64,000 nucleotides of DNA from DASQZK01 sp963771005 (GTDB lineage Bacteria > Bacteroidota > Bacteroidia > Bacteroidales > GCA-2748055): positions 992,001 through 1,056,000 of the forward strand of contig CAVYRO010000002.1 in assembly GCA_963771005.1 (NCBI GenBank), given 5' to 3'. How positions within the stretch are numbered: position 1 is the first letter of the stretch; every line of letters starts with the position of its first letter. Shown one piece after another: positions 19,304-29,261 of this stretch. The notes under the pieces were generated by a model that ran no database searches, was not told the DNA's origin, and saw only the letters and a list, made by a program, of their open reading frames with translations. Both the position numbers and the translations under genes were made by a program.

Positions 19304-22300
19304 TTAGAATTTAACATTGAAGCCGAAATTAAGGGTCCTCGGAAGAGGCTTCCTGTCATTCACAGGGTCGATACCCGACCAATTGAAGTAATACAGGTTA
19401 TACTGGCCTCCAACATATACCCTCAGGGATCTTACGACATTGTTTGCGTACCCGAGCACCTTTGGAGGCAGTGAATAACCGAGTTGCCAGTTATTCAGCC
19501 TGAAGAATGCCGCACTCTCTACAAACCTGTCGGAATACCTGTTATTTCCGGCCGGATCACCGACAACAGCCCTGGGCATATCCGTATTGGTATTCGAGGA
19601 AGTATAACGCTGAAGGACGTCGGTAATATAGTTATTGCTGGCACCGTCCATTGCGATCAACTGTGCCCTCACATCATTGTATTTATCTACCTTTCCTTCG
19701 CCGTAAAATCCGATGTATACATCGAATCCCTTCCAGTCTGCATTCAGGTTGATCCCGTAAATAAATCCGGGGATCGTGTTTCCTATCACAGTCTGATCGT
19801 ATGAATCAATAATGCTGTCAGGCACTGTGCTGTAGAATTTCTGCGTTTCCGTAGGAGATCCGCCGATATCCTTAAAATACAGGTCACCGGGAGCAACAAA
19901 ATCGGAGTTCGTGATTGTCTGGTCCGGAGTATTGGCATAAAATTGGTCGATCTCAGCCTGTGATTTGAACATGCCGCCTAGTTCATATCCCCATAGAATA
20001 CCAATCGAACGTCCCTCTTCAATACGGGCATAATCATCCGTTGAAGTGGGCTGGTTCTGGTAGAGTTTGGTGACTTCGTTCTTTTCAAAACTGATATTGG
20101 CTGAGATGCCGTAATGGAAACTACCGGCAGCGTTATTATAACCGGCGAGGATATCTAGCCCGCTGTTTCTGACATTCCCGATGTTGATCGCGGGATTGTC
20201 GACACCGACAGACAGCGGAAGATTAACAACCTGCTGAATACCGCTTGTCTTCTTGTTGTAGTATTCCATGGTCAGATTAACCTTATTATCAAGAAATACA
20301 CCGTCAAACCCGACATAGGAGGTACCTACCGTCTCCCAGGCAAGAGCCGGGTTTGGAAAACCGGTCACCGGCGAAGCGGGATAATAATTTCCTATCGGAT
20401 CTCCGGATCCCGAGCCCCAGCGGTATGAACCGGATCCGCCTACCCTTGACAGGTAGTAATACTGCCCGGCTACATTCTCGTCATTTCCGGCTTCGCCATA
20501 CCCTCCGCGGATCTTCAGATCATTGATAAATCCAATGCCCTCCATGAACGATTCACTGCTGATACGCCAGGCGCCCGTTACCGAGAAGAAATTACCCCAG
20601 CGGTAATCTTTTGCAAATCCCGAACTTCCGTCGCGTCTGAATGAAAAATCTGCGTAGTATTTTGAATTGTAGTTATAACTCGCCCTTGCCACATAACCAT
20701 ACCAGTATTGCTCAACGGCGGGTCCATAAAAGGAGTTGTTATTGGAAAGGTCGTTTCCCCAGCCGATCTTGTCTTTATTATTGACTGTCAGCAAATTCGT
20801 CGTACTGAGATCTTTCAGTCTCCGGGTATGGTACTGATCTTGTATAACCCCGGTAAGTGTGATCCTGTGATCCCCGAACTGCCGGTCATAATTTACGGTC
20901 AGGTCGGCCTGGTAGTTAAAAATGTAATTGTTCCGGCTTCCAAAACCTCCCAGTGCATCCGGGTTGGCAGGTGCCTGGATCGTCGGGTCATCACCATTCT
21001 CCATGTAGATATTGTTCTCATAGATACTGAGTTCCTGTCTTTCCTGAGCCGAATAATCCAGGTTAAGGCTTCCGCGGATCGATAATCCCTTGAGTGGTTT
21101 AAGATCAACGTAGCCGTGTCCCATGTGCCGTTGCAGAACAAAGTCATTTTTATTGAGGTTTGCAATGGCGAGGTAATTGGTTCTCGAGCCCTGCCCGTAG
21201 ATCTGCCTCATTTGCCAATTTGACCTTTGGGTATCAAGCACCCTTGCATATCCCGTTGGACTGTTCGGGTCGAAAATGGGCTGCCATGGAGCGCCGCTCG
21301 CCAATCCCACCATATCGGTATAATCATTCGTACCTACATTCTCCAGTGCGAATTTGTAATTCAAGCCGGCATTCAGCCATTTCGTGATATTGTTATCGAC
21401 ATTCACTGCAACGGAATATCGTTCAAGGTCCCCTCCGATGAAGTTGCTCTTTTGGTTTTTATAGCCGATGGAGAGGTAATAATTAACCTTGTCATTTGCT
21501 CCGGAGACCTTAAAATCATAGTTCTGATCCAGGGCATTCTTCCGGGTCAGGAGGTCCTGCCAGTCGTAGGTGTCGTTCGAACTTATGTAGTACGGACTCT
21601 GCGGATCGAATTGCGGTGAATAGGATATCAGCCGGGTATCCCCATCCTGGTCGCGCCCGTACAACTGGTTTTCGATCTTTATGTCCGGGTTCAGGTTATT
21701 GGCGAACATCTCGTAGGTGATATCCTTGTACTGCTGGGTATTCAGGATATCAAAATGCGGGATGTTCTGGTAACCCCAGTATGAATTGAATTCAACAACG
21801 GGAGCGCCCGATTTTCCCCGCTTGGTGGTGATCAGGATAACACCGTTCGCTCCGCGGCTTCCGTAGATGGCCGCTGCTGCAGCATCCTTGAGAACAGAGA
21901 TTGACTCTATATCGGATGGATTGATCAGGGTCCAGAGATTGGGCGGTGTGTCCCTGTTCTGACCAGATATTACATCTTCGTTGGCATCATGGGGCGTAGT
22001 GATGATCTGCCCGTCGATAACGTAAAGTGGCTGCGACGAACCGACAAAGGTACCGATCCCTCTTACGAAAATCTGGGGAGCGGCATTCGGGTCACCGCTT
22101 ACCGGGACAATCCGGACGCCTGTGGCATTTCCCTGCAAGGCAAACTGGGCAGATGCGGATGGCAATTTATCGATGATGTCCGACTGAACACTGGAGATAG
22201 AGCTCGTCAGGTCTTTCTTACGCCGGGTACCGTAGCCGATAACCACGATCTCATCCAGGTTCTGCACATCTTCCGAAAGCGACACATCGACCTGTGTCTG

Positions 22301-22876
22301 CCCATTGACGGGGATTTCCTGTTCCAGGTATCCGACATAGGAAAAAACGAGGGTTGCCTGGAGGGAAGATACCGCAAGGGAATAATTCCCGTTGATATCG
22401 GTAATGGTGCCGTTGGTTGTACCTTTTTCAAGGATATTTACCCCGGGTAAGGGATCATTGCCCGAAGCGTCACGCACGGTCCCCTTCACCATATTCTGTT
22501 GTCTCTCCATGTAATCATTATCCGCTGTCAACACGATGATCCGGTTCAACAAGGTATAATTAATGCCCTTTCCTTCGAGGGCGCCTTCCAGCACTTCCGA
22601 GACCGGCTGGTCAACCGCATGGATTTCGACCGGCCAGTTCAGATCGATCTGATCGTTTTTATAGAAGATCTTGTATTCGCTCTCTTCTTCGATTGCTGCA
22701 ATAACATCAGCAAATTTTCCGTTATGCAGGTTGATACTTATTTTCGTATCCTGTGAATAAACGGAAGCTGTAACCTGAAGAGCTGTTAGCACAGATAATA
22801 AGGTCGTAAGCTTTATCATCAGTAGTAGTTTGTTAAATTCCGGGTATTTTTTACCCGCCATTAGATTTCTTTTCAT
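19304..22876 (-). CDS. SusC/RagA family TonB-dependent transporter with STN signalling domain
   Basis: The 1190-residue protein has a signal region in the first 42 residues, then an STN domain (about 45-120, FADVIAAIEEESEYKIFYK). Next come a carboxypeptidase-regulatory-like domain (about 128-215, VKGTVRDASGNDPLPGVNI), the linker EIVVIGYGTRRKKDLT, a plug (about 225-350, ending GANGVILITTKRG), and a 22-strand-type barrel ending in LNFGFNVKF. It imports a ligand across the outer membrane with TonB energy. The STN domain lets it signal to the FecR anti-sigma factor encoded just upstream, so this is a trans-envelope autoregulated locus. Confidence 0.96.
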   Translation of the reverse strand: MKRNLMAGKKYPEFNKLLLMIKLTTLLSVLTALQVTASVYSQDTKISINLHNGKFADVIAAIEEESEYKIFYKNDQIDLNWPVEIHAVDQPVSEVLEGALEGKGINYTLLNRIIVLTADNDYMERQQNMVKGTVRDASGNDPLPGVNILEKGTTNGTITDINGNYSLAVSSLQATLVFSYVGYLEQEIPVNGQTQVDVSLSEDVQNLDEIVVIGYGTRRKKDLTSSISSVQSDIIDKLPSASAQFALQGNATGVRIVPVSGDPNAAPQIFVRGIGTFVGSSQPLYVIDGQIITTPHDANEDVISGQNRDTPPNLWTLINPSDIESISVLKDAAAAAIYGSRGANGVILITTKRGKSGAPVVEFNSYWGYQNIPHFDILNTQQYKDITYEMFANNLNPDIKIENQLYGRDQDGDTRLISYSPQFDPQSPYYISSNDTYDWQDLLTRKNALDQNYDFKVSGANDKVNYYLSIGYKNQKSNFIGGDLERYSVAVNVDNNITKWLNAGLNYKFALENVGTNDYTDMVGLASGAPWQPIFDPNSPTGYARVLDTQRSNWQMRQIYGQGSRTNYLAIANLNKNDFVLQRHMGHGYVDLKPLKGLSIRGSLNLDYSAQERQELSIYENNIYMENGDDPTIQAPANPDALGGFGSRNNYIFNYQADLTVNYDRQFGDHRITLTGVIQDQYHTRRLKDLSTTNLLTVNNKDKIGWGNDLSNNNSFYGPAVEQYWYGYVARASYNYNSKYYADFSFRRDGSSGFAKDYRWGNFFSVTGAWRISSESFMEGIGFINDLKIRGGYGEAGNDENVAGQYYYLSRVGGSGSYRWGSGSGDPIGNYYPASPVTGFPNPALAWETVGTSYVGFDGVFLDNKVNLTMEYYNKKTSGIQQVVNLPLSVGVDNPAINIGNVRNSGLDILAGYNNAAGSFHYGISANISFEKNEVTKLYQNQPTSTDDYARIEEGRSIGILWGYELGGMFKSQAEIDQFYANTPDQTITNSDFVAPGDLYFKDIGGSPTETQKFYSTVPDSIIDSYDQTVIGNTIPGFIYGINLNADWKGFDVYIGFYGEGKVDKYNDVRAQLIAMDGASNNYITDVLQRYTSSNTNTDMPRAVVGDPAGNNRYSDRFVESAAFFRLNNWQLGYSLPPKVLGYANNVVRSLRVYVGGQYNLYYFNWSGIDPVNDRKPLPRTLNFGFNVKF

Positions 22877-22954
22877 ATTTTTACAAGTGTTAGGTTTTAC
22901 ATTAAGTTAATGCATAACATATCCTCTTCTTGCATTAACAAAAACTTACGATGG

Positions 22955-22984
22955 CCGGGAAATTCGCAGTTTCCCGGTTTTTTT
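22955..22984 (+). terminator. Terminator-like hairpin facing into fecR
   Basis: The arms CCGGGAAA and TTTCCCGG with a seven-base loop are followed by seven T residues on the plus strand. This is the exact form of an intrinsic terminator, but on the plus strand no gene lies before it; both neighbours (fecR and susC) are read from the minus strand. It could stop antisense transcription coming out of susC. Read from the minus strand the hairpin has no T-run after it. Confidence 0.55.
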
Positions 22985-23074
22985 ATGAAATGAAGAGTAA
23001 AAAGATGTTGGGGTTATATTACATAGGCAGGATCGTTTTAGTTAATAATCAGTTTATGTCGGTTAGTACTTTGA

Positions 23075-24205
23075 TCAATGTCTTTTGCTTCCTTTTTGCC
23101 GAATAAATATCTCATTGTTTCGTATTTCATGGATGACTGGCGTTGTGAGTTCAATAGCATTCAAAACCTGGTAGATATTTTCATTATTAACAAATTTTCC
23201 GGTATATCGTTCTTTTCTCAGCGACGAGTCCTGTATATATACCGGGATATTATACCACCGTGTCATCTTGATCGCCATTTCTCCAAGTGTCTCATTGTCA
23301 AAAATCAGTTTCTGGTCCTTCCATGAAACTTCAGGCTGGGGATCGATATGACGGATGATGATATGCCTGTCTGCCGGTTTTGCCGGTGAAGGTTTGGTTT
23401 CGGCAGAAGGGGATTTCAATGTGGAAGACATTTGGATGGTATGCGCTGTTTTTGAGATGGAGGCTTTATCAAAGGGTTTCAATAGCAGGGGCTTAAAGCT
23501 GATATCGCTGCTGTTATCGGCGACAAGGACCGAACCCTCCACCACGGTAACCTCGAGCTCCTCGTCTTCATTGTAATTCTTAATGTTGAACTGGGTACCC
23601 AAAACGGTGATGTTGGCATCATTTACATTCACGGTGAAGTTGGAATTTTTCACTTTTTCGATATCGAAAAAGGCTTCCCCCTCGAGATATACTTTACGTT
23701 TTCCCCTGGTGAATTCTTCAGGATATTTCAGGCTGCTTCCGGAATTCAGCCATATCCTGCTCCCGTCGGAAAGGATGATTTCCGCTTTCTCGCCGCGAGG
23801 GGCAATTACCTGGTGAAAGGAAGCCTCCGCTATCATCTCATGATGGTAGCCCGTAACGTATTGATATGTGAGCACCGATATACTCATTACTAAAAGAAAT
23901 GATGCGGCTATGGCAATGAACTTAATGACAGGATACCTGTTTTTCAGGCCGCGGATCGTATATCTCTCCCAGAGCCGGATCTTTCTTTGGAGGAAAATAT
24001 TTTCCTTTTGCTTGTCAAAGGGAGCTTTTGTATGATGTAGATTTTGCACAGCTGCAATGATCTCCCTTGATTTTTCTGCCTCTCTTTTGAATTCCGGATC
24101 TTTTTCCTCGAGTACTCTCCATTTTTCCGTATTACCATCTTTCTTCCCTTCGATATATGCTATAAAACTTTCGTCGGAGTAAAGCTCTTCAAAATTTATC
24201 TTCAT
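23075..24205 (-). CDS. FecR family anti-sigma factor
   Basis: The 376-residue protein has a cytoplasmic N-terminal part that would hold the sigma factor, one membrane helix at about 92-114 (FIAIAASFLLVMSISVLTY), and then the periplasmic FecR region. Characteristic sequence includes IIAPRGEKAEIILSDGS-type motifs (here VIAPRGEKAEIILSDGSRIW), SSLKYPEEF and LEGEAFFDI, and a C-terminal domain with LGEMAIKMTRWYNIPVYIQ. It is the link between ligand-bound SusC in the outer membrane and the ECF sigma factor. It lies between the sigma gene (upstream) and susC (downstream), all on the minus strand. Confidence 0.95.
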   Translation of the reverse strand: MKINFEELYSDESFIAYIEGKKDGNTEKWRVLEEKDPEFKREAEKSREIIAAVQNLHHTKAPFDKQKENIFLQRKIRLWERYTIRGLKNRYPVIKFIAIAASFLLVMSISVLTYQYVTGYHHEMIAEASFHQVIAPRGEKAEIILSDGSRIWLNSGSSLKYPEEFTRGKRKVYLEGEAFFDIEKVKNSNFTVNVNDANITVLGTQFNIKNYNEDEELEVTVVEGSVLVADNSSDISFKPLLLKPFDKASISKTAHTIQMSSTLKSPSAETKPSPAKPADRHIIIRHIDPQPEVSWKDQKLIFDNETLGEMAIKMTRWYNIPVYIQDSSLRKERYTGKFVNNENIYQVLNAIELTTPVIHEIRNNEIFIRQKGSKRH

Positions 24206-24399
24206 TCTGGGTTGCCTTTGATGAATTGTTTATACCTACACGGACAAACCGGGATTTTATACTCATAAAAGTTGAAAAAAATTTATTTTCAGCATGAGAT
24301 AAGAATAAACCTGAAAGTCTCCGGGGGGCAAGCTGGTAGGTCAGCTTTTTGTGATGAGGAATAAAAATGTGAAAATATAAAATAAGACCAATTCACTAA

Positions 24400-24512
24400 A
24401 GGTGAACGGTTCGGCTCACCGGTCGGGAGCCTAATCTGTACTAATCTGTGTAATCCGTGGTACAACCGGTAAAACCAGTACAACCGGTACAACCGGTACA
24501 ACCGGCAAACCC
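24400..24512. repeat. Repeat cluster between the sigma and fecR genes
   Basis: Within the 340-base gap there are, in order, GGTGAACGGTTCGGCTCACC (a relative, reversed, of the array unit at 54.5 kb), TAATCTGTACTAATCTGTG (related to the CACAGATT module), and about five GGTACAACC units (24459-24505). The rest of the gap (24206-24399) holds no gene or clear signal. Confidence 0.75.
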
Positions 24513-24545
24513 TGAAGCTTTAATATTTTTACAAAACTCTTTTCC

Positions 24546-25079
24546 CTAAAAATATTTCCGCATGGCGGTCATAGCCCTGAAAATATTATTCCTCACCGAC
24601 TGGACATTCACCTGCATAATGTCGGCAATGACAGGTATATCCATCCCGTGATAAAAACGCAGATAGATGGTCTCACGTTGTCTCGGAGACAGCTGTTTAA
24701 GTGCAATAGCAAGCCGGTCACGTGTCTCTTTGCTTACCTGCCGGCTGATGATGAAATCCTCTGCGGAAAATTCACTGATCCCTTCCCGGAACAGGTCATC
24801 ACTTTTAAGGTAAATTCTTGCATTCAGCCGGAGATTGTCGAGTAAAAGATTCCTGAACATCCTGAAAATGTAGGGCTTGATATCGGTAACAGTATCGAGA
24901 TTTTTCCTGAATTTCCATATCTTCAGGAAAAGCTCCTGTAAGGCATCCCGGATCACTTCACTGTCTTTGGTAAATCTTAATCCGTAATTGAACAGATCAT
25001 CATAGTAGGTTTTGAATATTATCCCAAAGGCTTCCCTGTCTCCCGTAATTATTTTGTGCCATAACTGAATCGGTTTCAT
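24546..25079 (-). CDS. ECF RNA polymerase sigma factor, Bacteroidota SusC-linked type
   Basis: The 177-residue protein has sigma region 2 at about 25-90 (YYDDLFNYGLRFTKDSEVIRD, ALQELFLKIWKFRKNL) and region 4 at about 120-175 (LKQLSPRQRETIYLRFYHGM then IADIMQVNVQSVRNNIFRAM). It would direct RNA polymerase to the SusC/SusD locus when released by FecR. It is first in the order sigma, fecR, susC, susD, the usual arrangement of such loci, although here 340 bases with repeats separate it from fecR. Confidence 0.95.
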   Translation of the reverse strand: MKPIQLWHKIITGDREAFGIIFKTYYDDLFNYGLRFTKDSEVIRDALQELFLKIWKFRKNLDTVTDIKPYIFRMFRNLLLDNLRLNARIYLKSDDLFREGISEFSAEDFIISRQVSKETRDRLAIALKQLSPRQRETIYLRFYHGMDIPVIADIMQVNVQSVRNNIFRAMTAMRKYF

Positions 25080-25212
25080 TTGAACGGAAATAGATAGTAG
25101 TGTTTATGGGCAGGAAAATTATTTTCGTAGATCTAATTTATGACATATAGTTAACAATTAAAATGATTCCTTGTTTTTATTATTTTTTTACCAAATCCTA
25201 AAATCGGGGCAT

Positions 25213-25245
25213 AATAAAAACCCCTGTATTGCTACAAGGGTTTCC
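25213..25245 (-). terminator. Rho-independent terminator after the YciE-like gene
   Basis: Read on the minus strand, AAACCCTTGTA pairs with TACAGGGGTTT (one mismatch) around a four-base loop and is followed by TTATTATG. It lies about 40 bases after the stop of the YciE-like gene and before the sigma gene, so it separates two transcripts on the same strand. Confidence 0.8.
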
Positions 25246-25284
25246 TGATTCCTCTTTTACTGGTTAATATTAAAAAATCTCATG

Positions 25285-25800
25285 CTAAGATCTTACGGCC
25301 GAAACATGCATTGCAGCGTCATTGATCTTGCTCACAGCCAAAGAATTTAATTTTGAATCCGTTTCTTTTTCTTCTCCGAGAGTCTGCTCCAGGAGTCTGG
25401 CAGCTTCCTCAAAACCCAGCTTTTCAGCAAAATTCCGGGCAGTGCCATAGGCTGAAATTTCATAATGTTCAACCCTTTGTCCAGCAGAGATCAACGCGGC
25501 ATCCTTAATTGCCGGATCGGCTTTGGACTTGATGATCTTCTCTCCTTCATCGATCAGCCCTTCCATGGCATCACAATCATCGCCTTTGGGTTTGAAATTA
25601 CAGACTTCGCCAATGCGTTCCAATCTTTCCTTGTGATGTTTGGTTTGTTCAAGATGTTCTTCAAAACCTCTCCTTAATTCCTCATTCGTGGAGTTTTCAG
25701 CCATTTTAGGAATTGCTTCGATCAACTGCGATTCGGCACTGTAGAGATCCCTGATTTCATGCTCGAATAAATCCTGTAATGAATTCATCTTTGTTGCCAT
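25285..25800 (-). CDS. YciE/DUF892-like ferritin-fold protein
   Basis: The 171-residue protein is all helical, with the DUF892 pattern: LQDLFEHEIRDLYSAESQLI, GFEEHLEQTKHHKERLERI, SAGQRVEHYEISAYGTARNF and AARLLEQTLGEEKETDSKL. The Glu and His residues (EHE, ExxH, EHYE, EEK) are those that form the di-metal site of this ferritin-like four-helix bundle. The family is associated with stress responses, but the reaction is not established. It has its own terminator and a 176-base AT-rich upstream region; the gene next to it encodes LigD, so it sits at the edge of a DNA-repair/stress block. Confidence 0.9.
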   Translation of the reverse strand: MATKMNSLQDLFEHEIRDLYSAESQLIEAIPKMAENSTNEELRRGFEEHLEQTKHHKERLERIGEVCNFKPKGDDCDAMEGLIDEGEKIIKSKADPAIKDAALISAGQRVEHYEISAYGTARNFAEKLGFEEAARLLEQTLGEEKETDSKLNSLAVSKINDAAMHVSAVRS

Positions 25801-25976
25801 AAATATTAATTTTTAGTTTAACAATATATTTTTTCTTATGATCATACATCAATATATACAACCATTTCACATTGGAAAAACCTCCCCCTCAGTTAAAAGG
25901 TTTGATACATAATTGTTAAAATTTTTTAACTAATTGATCTCAAAATATTCTTAGCTCATGGTTTGCGCCGGGAAGC

Positions 25977-28439
25977 TTATTTTTTCATTTTTTTAAGCAC
26001 TTCCTGCATATCCACGCGTTGGTTAAAAATATCTTTCCAGATATCCCCTTCTTCATCTATCCTTTTTCGCATATTCCGGATGGTAAATTGCCGCGGGTCA
26101 AGTTTATCCGTAAGTTCTTCCCATCTCACAGGCGCCGAAACAGGTGCACCCGGTCTCGGCCTTACACTATAAACCGAAGCCATCGTTTTTCCACGTGCAT
26201 TTTGAAGATAGTCGAGGTAGATCTTTCCTTTTCTTTTGGACGGGGATCGTTCGAAACTCGTGATATCCCCGTAACGCTGATGAATACTGGTTTCAATAAG
26301 TTTTACAAATCCCTGGACCTGCGGATAGGTATATTTCTTCTCGACGGGAATATAGATATGGAGTCCCCTGGATCCCGAAGTTTTGCAATAGGCCGGGAGG
26401 GTAAGTCTATCGAAGAGTTTGCCGAATTCACGTGCCAGCCGGGTCACTTCCCTGAAATCCACATCAAGCGGATCCAGATCAAAGATCATAAAATCGGGAT
26501 GGTCGGGATCGGGAAGAGAAGAGCTCCATGGATTGATCTCAATACACCCGAGATTGATCATGTACATCAGGGCATCCTCGTCCTGGCATAGAAGGTATTC
26601 GATCTCTCCCCTGCTGCTGCTTTTATCTTTGTAGGTGGAAATCCAACCGGGTGCGATCTCCCCGGTATTTTTCTGAAAAAATCCCTTTTCCGATATGCCG
26701 TTGGGAGTCCTGTAGAGCGATTGCGGCCGGTCCCTGAGGTAAGGCAGGATGATACCTGCCATATCCCTGTAATATTCGATGAGCTCACCCTTTGTGATCC
26801 CTTCGTCAGGCCAGAATATTTTTTCAAGGTTGGAAAACCGGACTTTAGAGACAATTTTTCCTGTTTTCACCGGTTTTTCGATCGTTATCTCACCCGGTTT
26901 TTTATCTGAACGGAGTCCGATGAAGGAAGGATGTCTCATGACCCTGTCCTTTGTCCATTCCGAAAACCGGACTTCACCATTGAGTTCAGGTTTGAGCCAG
27001 TGGACATTTTTAACTTTGGGCGGGTTTTCAACCGGTATCTTCTTCGTCTCCAGTTTCCTGAATTTTTCCATGAGTTCTTTCTGGATCCTCTCGCTGAAGC
27101 CCGTCCCCACCCTTCCGGTATATACCAGGTGATGATCTTCGTTTACGGCACATAGCAGGGAACTGAAAAGCCGCCCCCCCTTCTCCGAGGGCAGGTATCC
27201 GCAGATTATCATTTCCTGCCGGTAACCGGTCTTAACTTTAAGCCAGTCCTTTGATCTTTCACCCGGATAATACTTGCTGCCGGAACGTTTGGCGAGCATT
27301 CCTTCAAGCTTCTTTTCCTCCATCCCTGCGAAAAAGATCTCACCCTCTTTTTCTTTATGCGTGAGATAATGTATATGGGGAGCGTTTTTTCCAAGCAGCA
27401 ACGGCAGGAGTTTTTTCCTTTCCAAAAGGGCCATATCTTTCAGATCGTGCCCGTTCAGCCATAACAGGTCAAAGACAAAATACTGCAGATTATCCTGGTC
27501 TCCCTCCTGGTGCTGTAATTTCTGAAAGTCGGGGCGGCCCTGGCTGTTCATATAACAAACTTCCCCGTCGATAATGAAGTTTGCATTAATGCCCGATAAT
27601 TCCTCAGCGATAAGATGGTATTTGCGGGTGAATGAATTGCCATTCCTGGAATACAGCTTCATCTCTCCGCCATTTTTAGCAGCGATGACCCGGTAACCAT
27701 CCAGTTTCATTTCAAAGATCCATCCTTCGCGGGAGAAGGCTTTTTCGGTAAGCGTAGCTAGCATCGGTTTAATAAAACCGGGGAATCCCGCCTCTTTGGC
27801 AGCCGGGGCATCTGCTTCCTTTTTTTTCTTTACGCGCGGAGGTTCATCCTCCCTGTCATCTATCCATTCCTTGCCGGAAGAAGCGATCTCCTCCATAGAC
27901 CGGCCGGAGAGAGCGCTCCGTTCCTCCTCTTGAATATCCTCATCAGGCTCCCCTGCTTTCATAAAGAACCATTCGTCCTTGTCACTCTCCTTGTATTTTA
28001 CCAGGTTGAAATAACCTTTTAATTTAACGCCGTACAGGTAAAGCTTCATGGCTCCTTTTGCGATGCTCCCCCGCATCTTCCGGGTATCCGGTATTGTTCT
28101 GTCATCATCGAGGTAATAGTAGCCGATATCCCAAACCATGACTGTACCGGCCCCGTAATTGCCTTTGGGAATGCTTCCTTCGAAATGAATATACTCCAAT
28201 GGATGATCTTCCGTCTTTATGGCCAGCCTTTTAACCTCCGTATCATATACGGGTTTTTTTGGAATGGCCCAGCTTACCAGTACATCGCCAACCTGGAGGC
28301 GGAAATCGTAATGCTCCCGCCTGGCCATATGTTTCTGGATCACGAAACGGTTCCTTTCTTCCGGCTCTGCCGTTTTACCTTCGGGTTCCGGGGTGTCACC
28401 GAAATTTCTTTTCCGGTTATATTCCTCTAAAGATCCCAT
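25977..28439 (-). CDS. ligD: Multifunctional ATP-dependent DNA ligase D
   Basis: The 820-residue protein contains all three LigD modules in the order phosphoesterase, ligase, polymerase. PE (about 30-160) has HYDFRLQVGD, DHPLEYIHFEGSIPKGNYG. The ligase has MKLDGYR with the adenylated Lys at about 245, then INFIIDGE-type motif (NANFIIDGEVCY) and GMLAKRSGSKYYPGERSKDW. The primase-polymerase (about 535-810) has FSNLEKIFWPDEGITKGEL, the metal motif DLDP, KTSGSRGLHIYIPV and the C-terminal PVRWEELT. It trims, fills and seals double-strand breaks together with Ku. The Ku gene is 36 bases upstream on the same strand. Confidence 0.97.
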   Translation of the reverse strand: MGSLEEYNRKRNFGDTPEPEGKTAEPEERNRFVIQKHMARREHYDFRLQVGDVLVSWAIPKKPVYDTEVKRLAIKTEDHPLEYIHFEGSIPKGNYGAGTVMVWDIGYYYLDDDRTIPDTRKMRGSIAKGAMKLYLYGVKLKGYFNLVKYKESDKDEWFFMKAGEPDEDIQEEERSALSGRSMEEIASSGKEWIDDREDEPPRVKKKKEADAPAAKEAGFPGFIKPMLATLTEKAFSREGWIFEMKLDGYRVIAAKNGGEMKLYSRNGNSFTRKYHLIAEELSGINANFIIDGEVCYMNSQGRPDFQKLQHQEGDQDNLQYFVFDLLWLNGHDLKDMALLERKKLLPLLLGKNAPHIHYLTHKEKEGEIFFAGMEEKKLEGMLAKRSGSKYYPGERSKDWLKVKTGYRQEMIICGYLPSEKGGRLFSSLLCAVNEDHHLVYTGRVGTGFSERIQKELMEKFRKLETKKIPVENPPKVKNVHWLKPELNGEVRFSEWTKDRVMRHPSFIGLRSDKKPGEITIEKPVKTGKIVSKVRFSNLEKIFWPDEGITKGELIEYYRDMAGIILPYLRDRPQSLYRTPNGISEKGFFQKNTGEIAPGWISTYKDKSSSRGEIEYLLCQDEDALMYMINLGCIEINPWSSSLPDPDHPDFMIFDLDPLDVDFREVTRLAREFGKLFDRLTLPAYCKTSGSRGLHIYIPVEKKYTYPQVQGFVKLIETSIHQRYGDITSFERSPSKRKGKIYLDYLQNARGKTMASVYSVRPRPGAPVSAPVRWEELTDKLDPRQFTIRNMRKRIDEEGDIWKDIFNQRVDMQEVLKKMKK

Positions 28440-28475
28440 ATACTATCCTTTTCCAAAAGACAAAAAGCTTACGGA

Positions 28476-29240
28476 TCAACTGGCCATTTCCAGACTTTTT
28501 TTCAGCTGCTCCATTAGATCATCCACAGCCGATTCTTCTTTCTTTTTCTTTGGCCTGGGAATTTCCTTATGCTTGCTTTTAGCCTCAATTGTCTTTTTCA
28601 GCATATCCTGATATGTATCCTTGTATTTTTCCGGTTTGAAAGTGGCGCTCATCCCTTTTATCAGTTTCATGGCCATATCGAGCTCTTTTTTCGAAGGCTC
28701 CGATTCCGGGATTTTCAGATCATCGGGTGTACGAAGCTCATTCTCAAAGCGCATCTGGTTCAGGTACAAGACCTTCTCATCTGCCATAAGAAGGGCTAGA
28801 TGTTCCCTGTTCCGGAGAACGAAACTCGTCAGGCCCGACATGCCTGATTCGAATATTGCTCTGCGGAGCAGGTTATAGGTTTTACCTGCTCCCTTTTCGG
28901 GTTCGAGCAGGTAAGGCTTATCGAAAAACCGGGGATTGATCTCCTCCGTTTTAACAAACTCCCTGATATCGATGCTGTCGCTCTTCCCCTTACTCGCCCG
29001 TTCAAAATCCTCGTCGGTAAGCGTGACAAAATACCCATCCATCTTGTGGCCTTTCACAATATCCTTCCAGGCAACTTCCTTTCCGTCTTCTTCGCATATG
29101 CGTACATACTTGATAGGACACTGATCTCCTTTCCTCAGCATATGCAGGTCCACATCATGGGCCTCTGTTCCGCTGTAAAGCTTAACCGGTATAAATACCA
29201 GGCCGAAGCTGATTCCCCCTTTCCATATTGCTCTTGGCAT
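28476..29240 (-). CDS. ku: Ku homodimeric end-binding protein
   Basis: The 254-residue protein begins MPRAIWKGGISFGLVFIPV, the standard start of bacterial Ku. IRICEEDGKEV-like (VRICEEDGKEV), PYLLEPEKGAGKTYNLLRRA and LTSFVLRNREHLALL follow in the beta-barrel core, and a Lys-rich C-terminal tail at about 215-254. Ku threads onto broken DNA ends and recruits LigD for non-homologous end joining. The gene lies 21 bases after an SDR gene and 36 before ligD, so these are one transcription unit. Confidence 0.97.
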   Translation of the reverse strand: MPRAIWKGGISFGLVFIPVKLYSGTEAHDVDLHMLRKGDQCPIKYVRICEEDGKEVAWKDIVKGHKMDGYFVTLTDEDFERASKGKSDSIDIREFVKTEEINPRFFDKPYLLEPEKGAGKTYNLLRRAIFESGMSGLTSFVLRNREHLALLMADEKVLYLNQMRFENELRTPDDLKIPESEPSKKELDMAMKLIKGMSATFKPEKYKDTYQDMLKKTIEAKSKHKEIPRPKKKKEESAVDDLMEQLKKSLEMAS

Positions 29241-29261
29241 ATTTACAGTTTTTAAAAGGTG

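Noticed and set aside
17724..25079. Polysaccharide utilisation locus
   Set aside because: SusC, SusD, sigma and FecR are present, but there is no adjacent glycoside hydrolase, lyase or SusE/F protein, so carbohydrate as ligand cannot be claimed.
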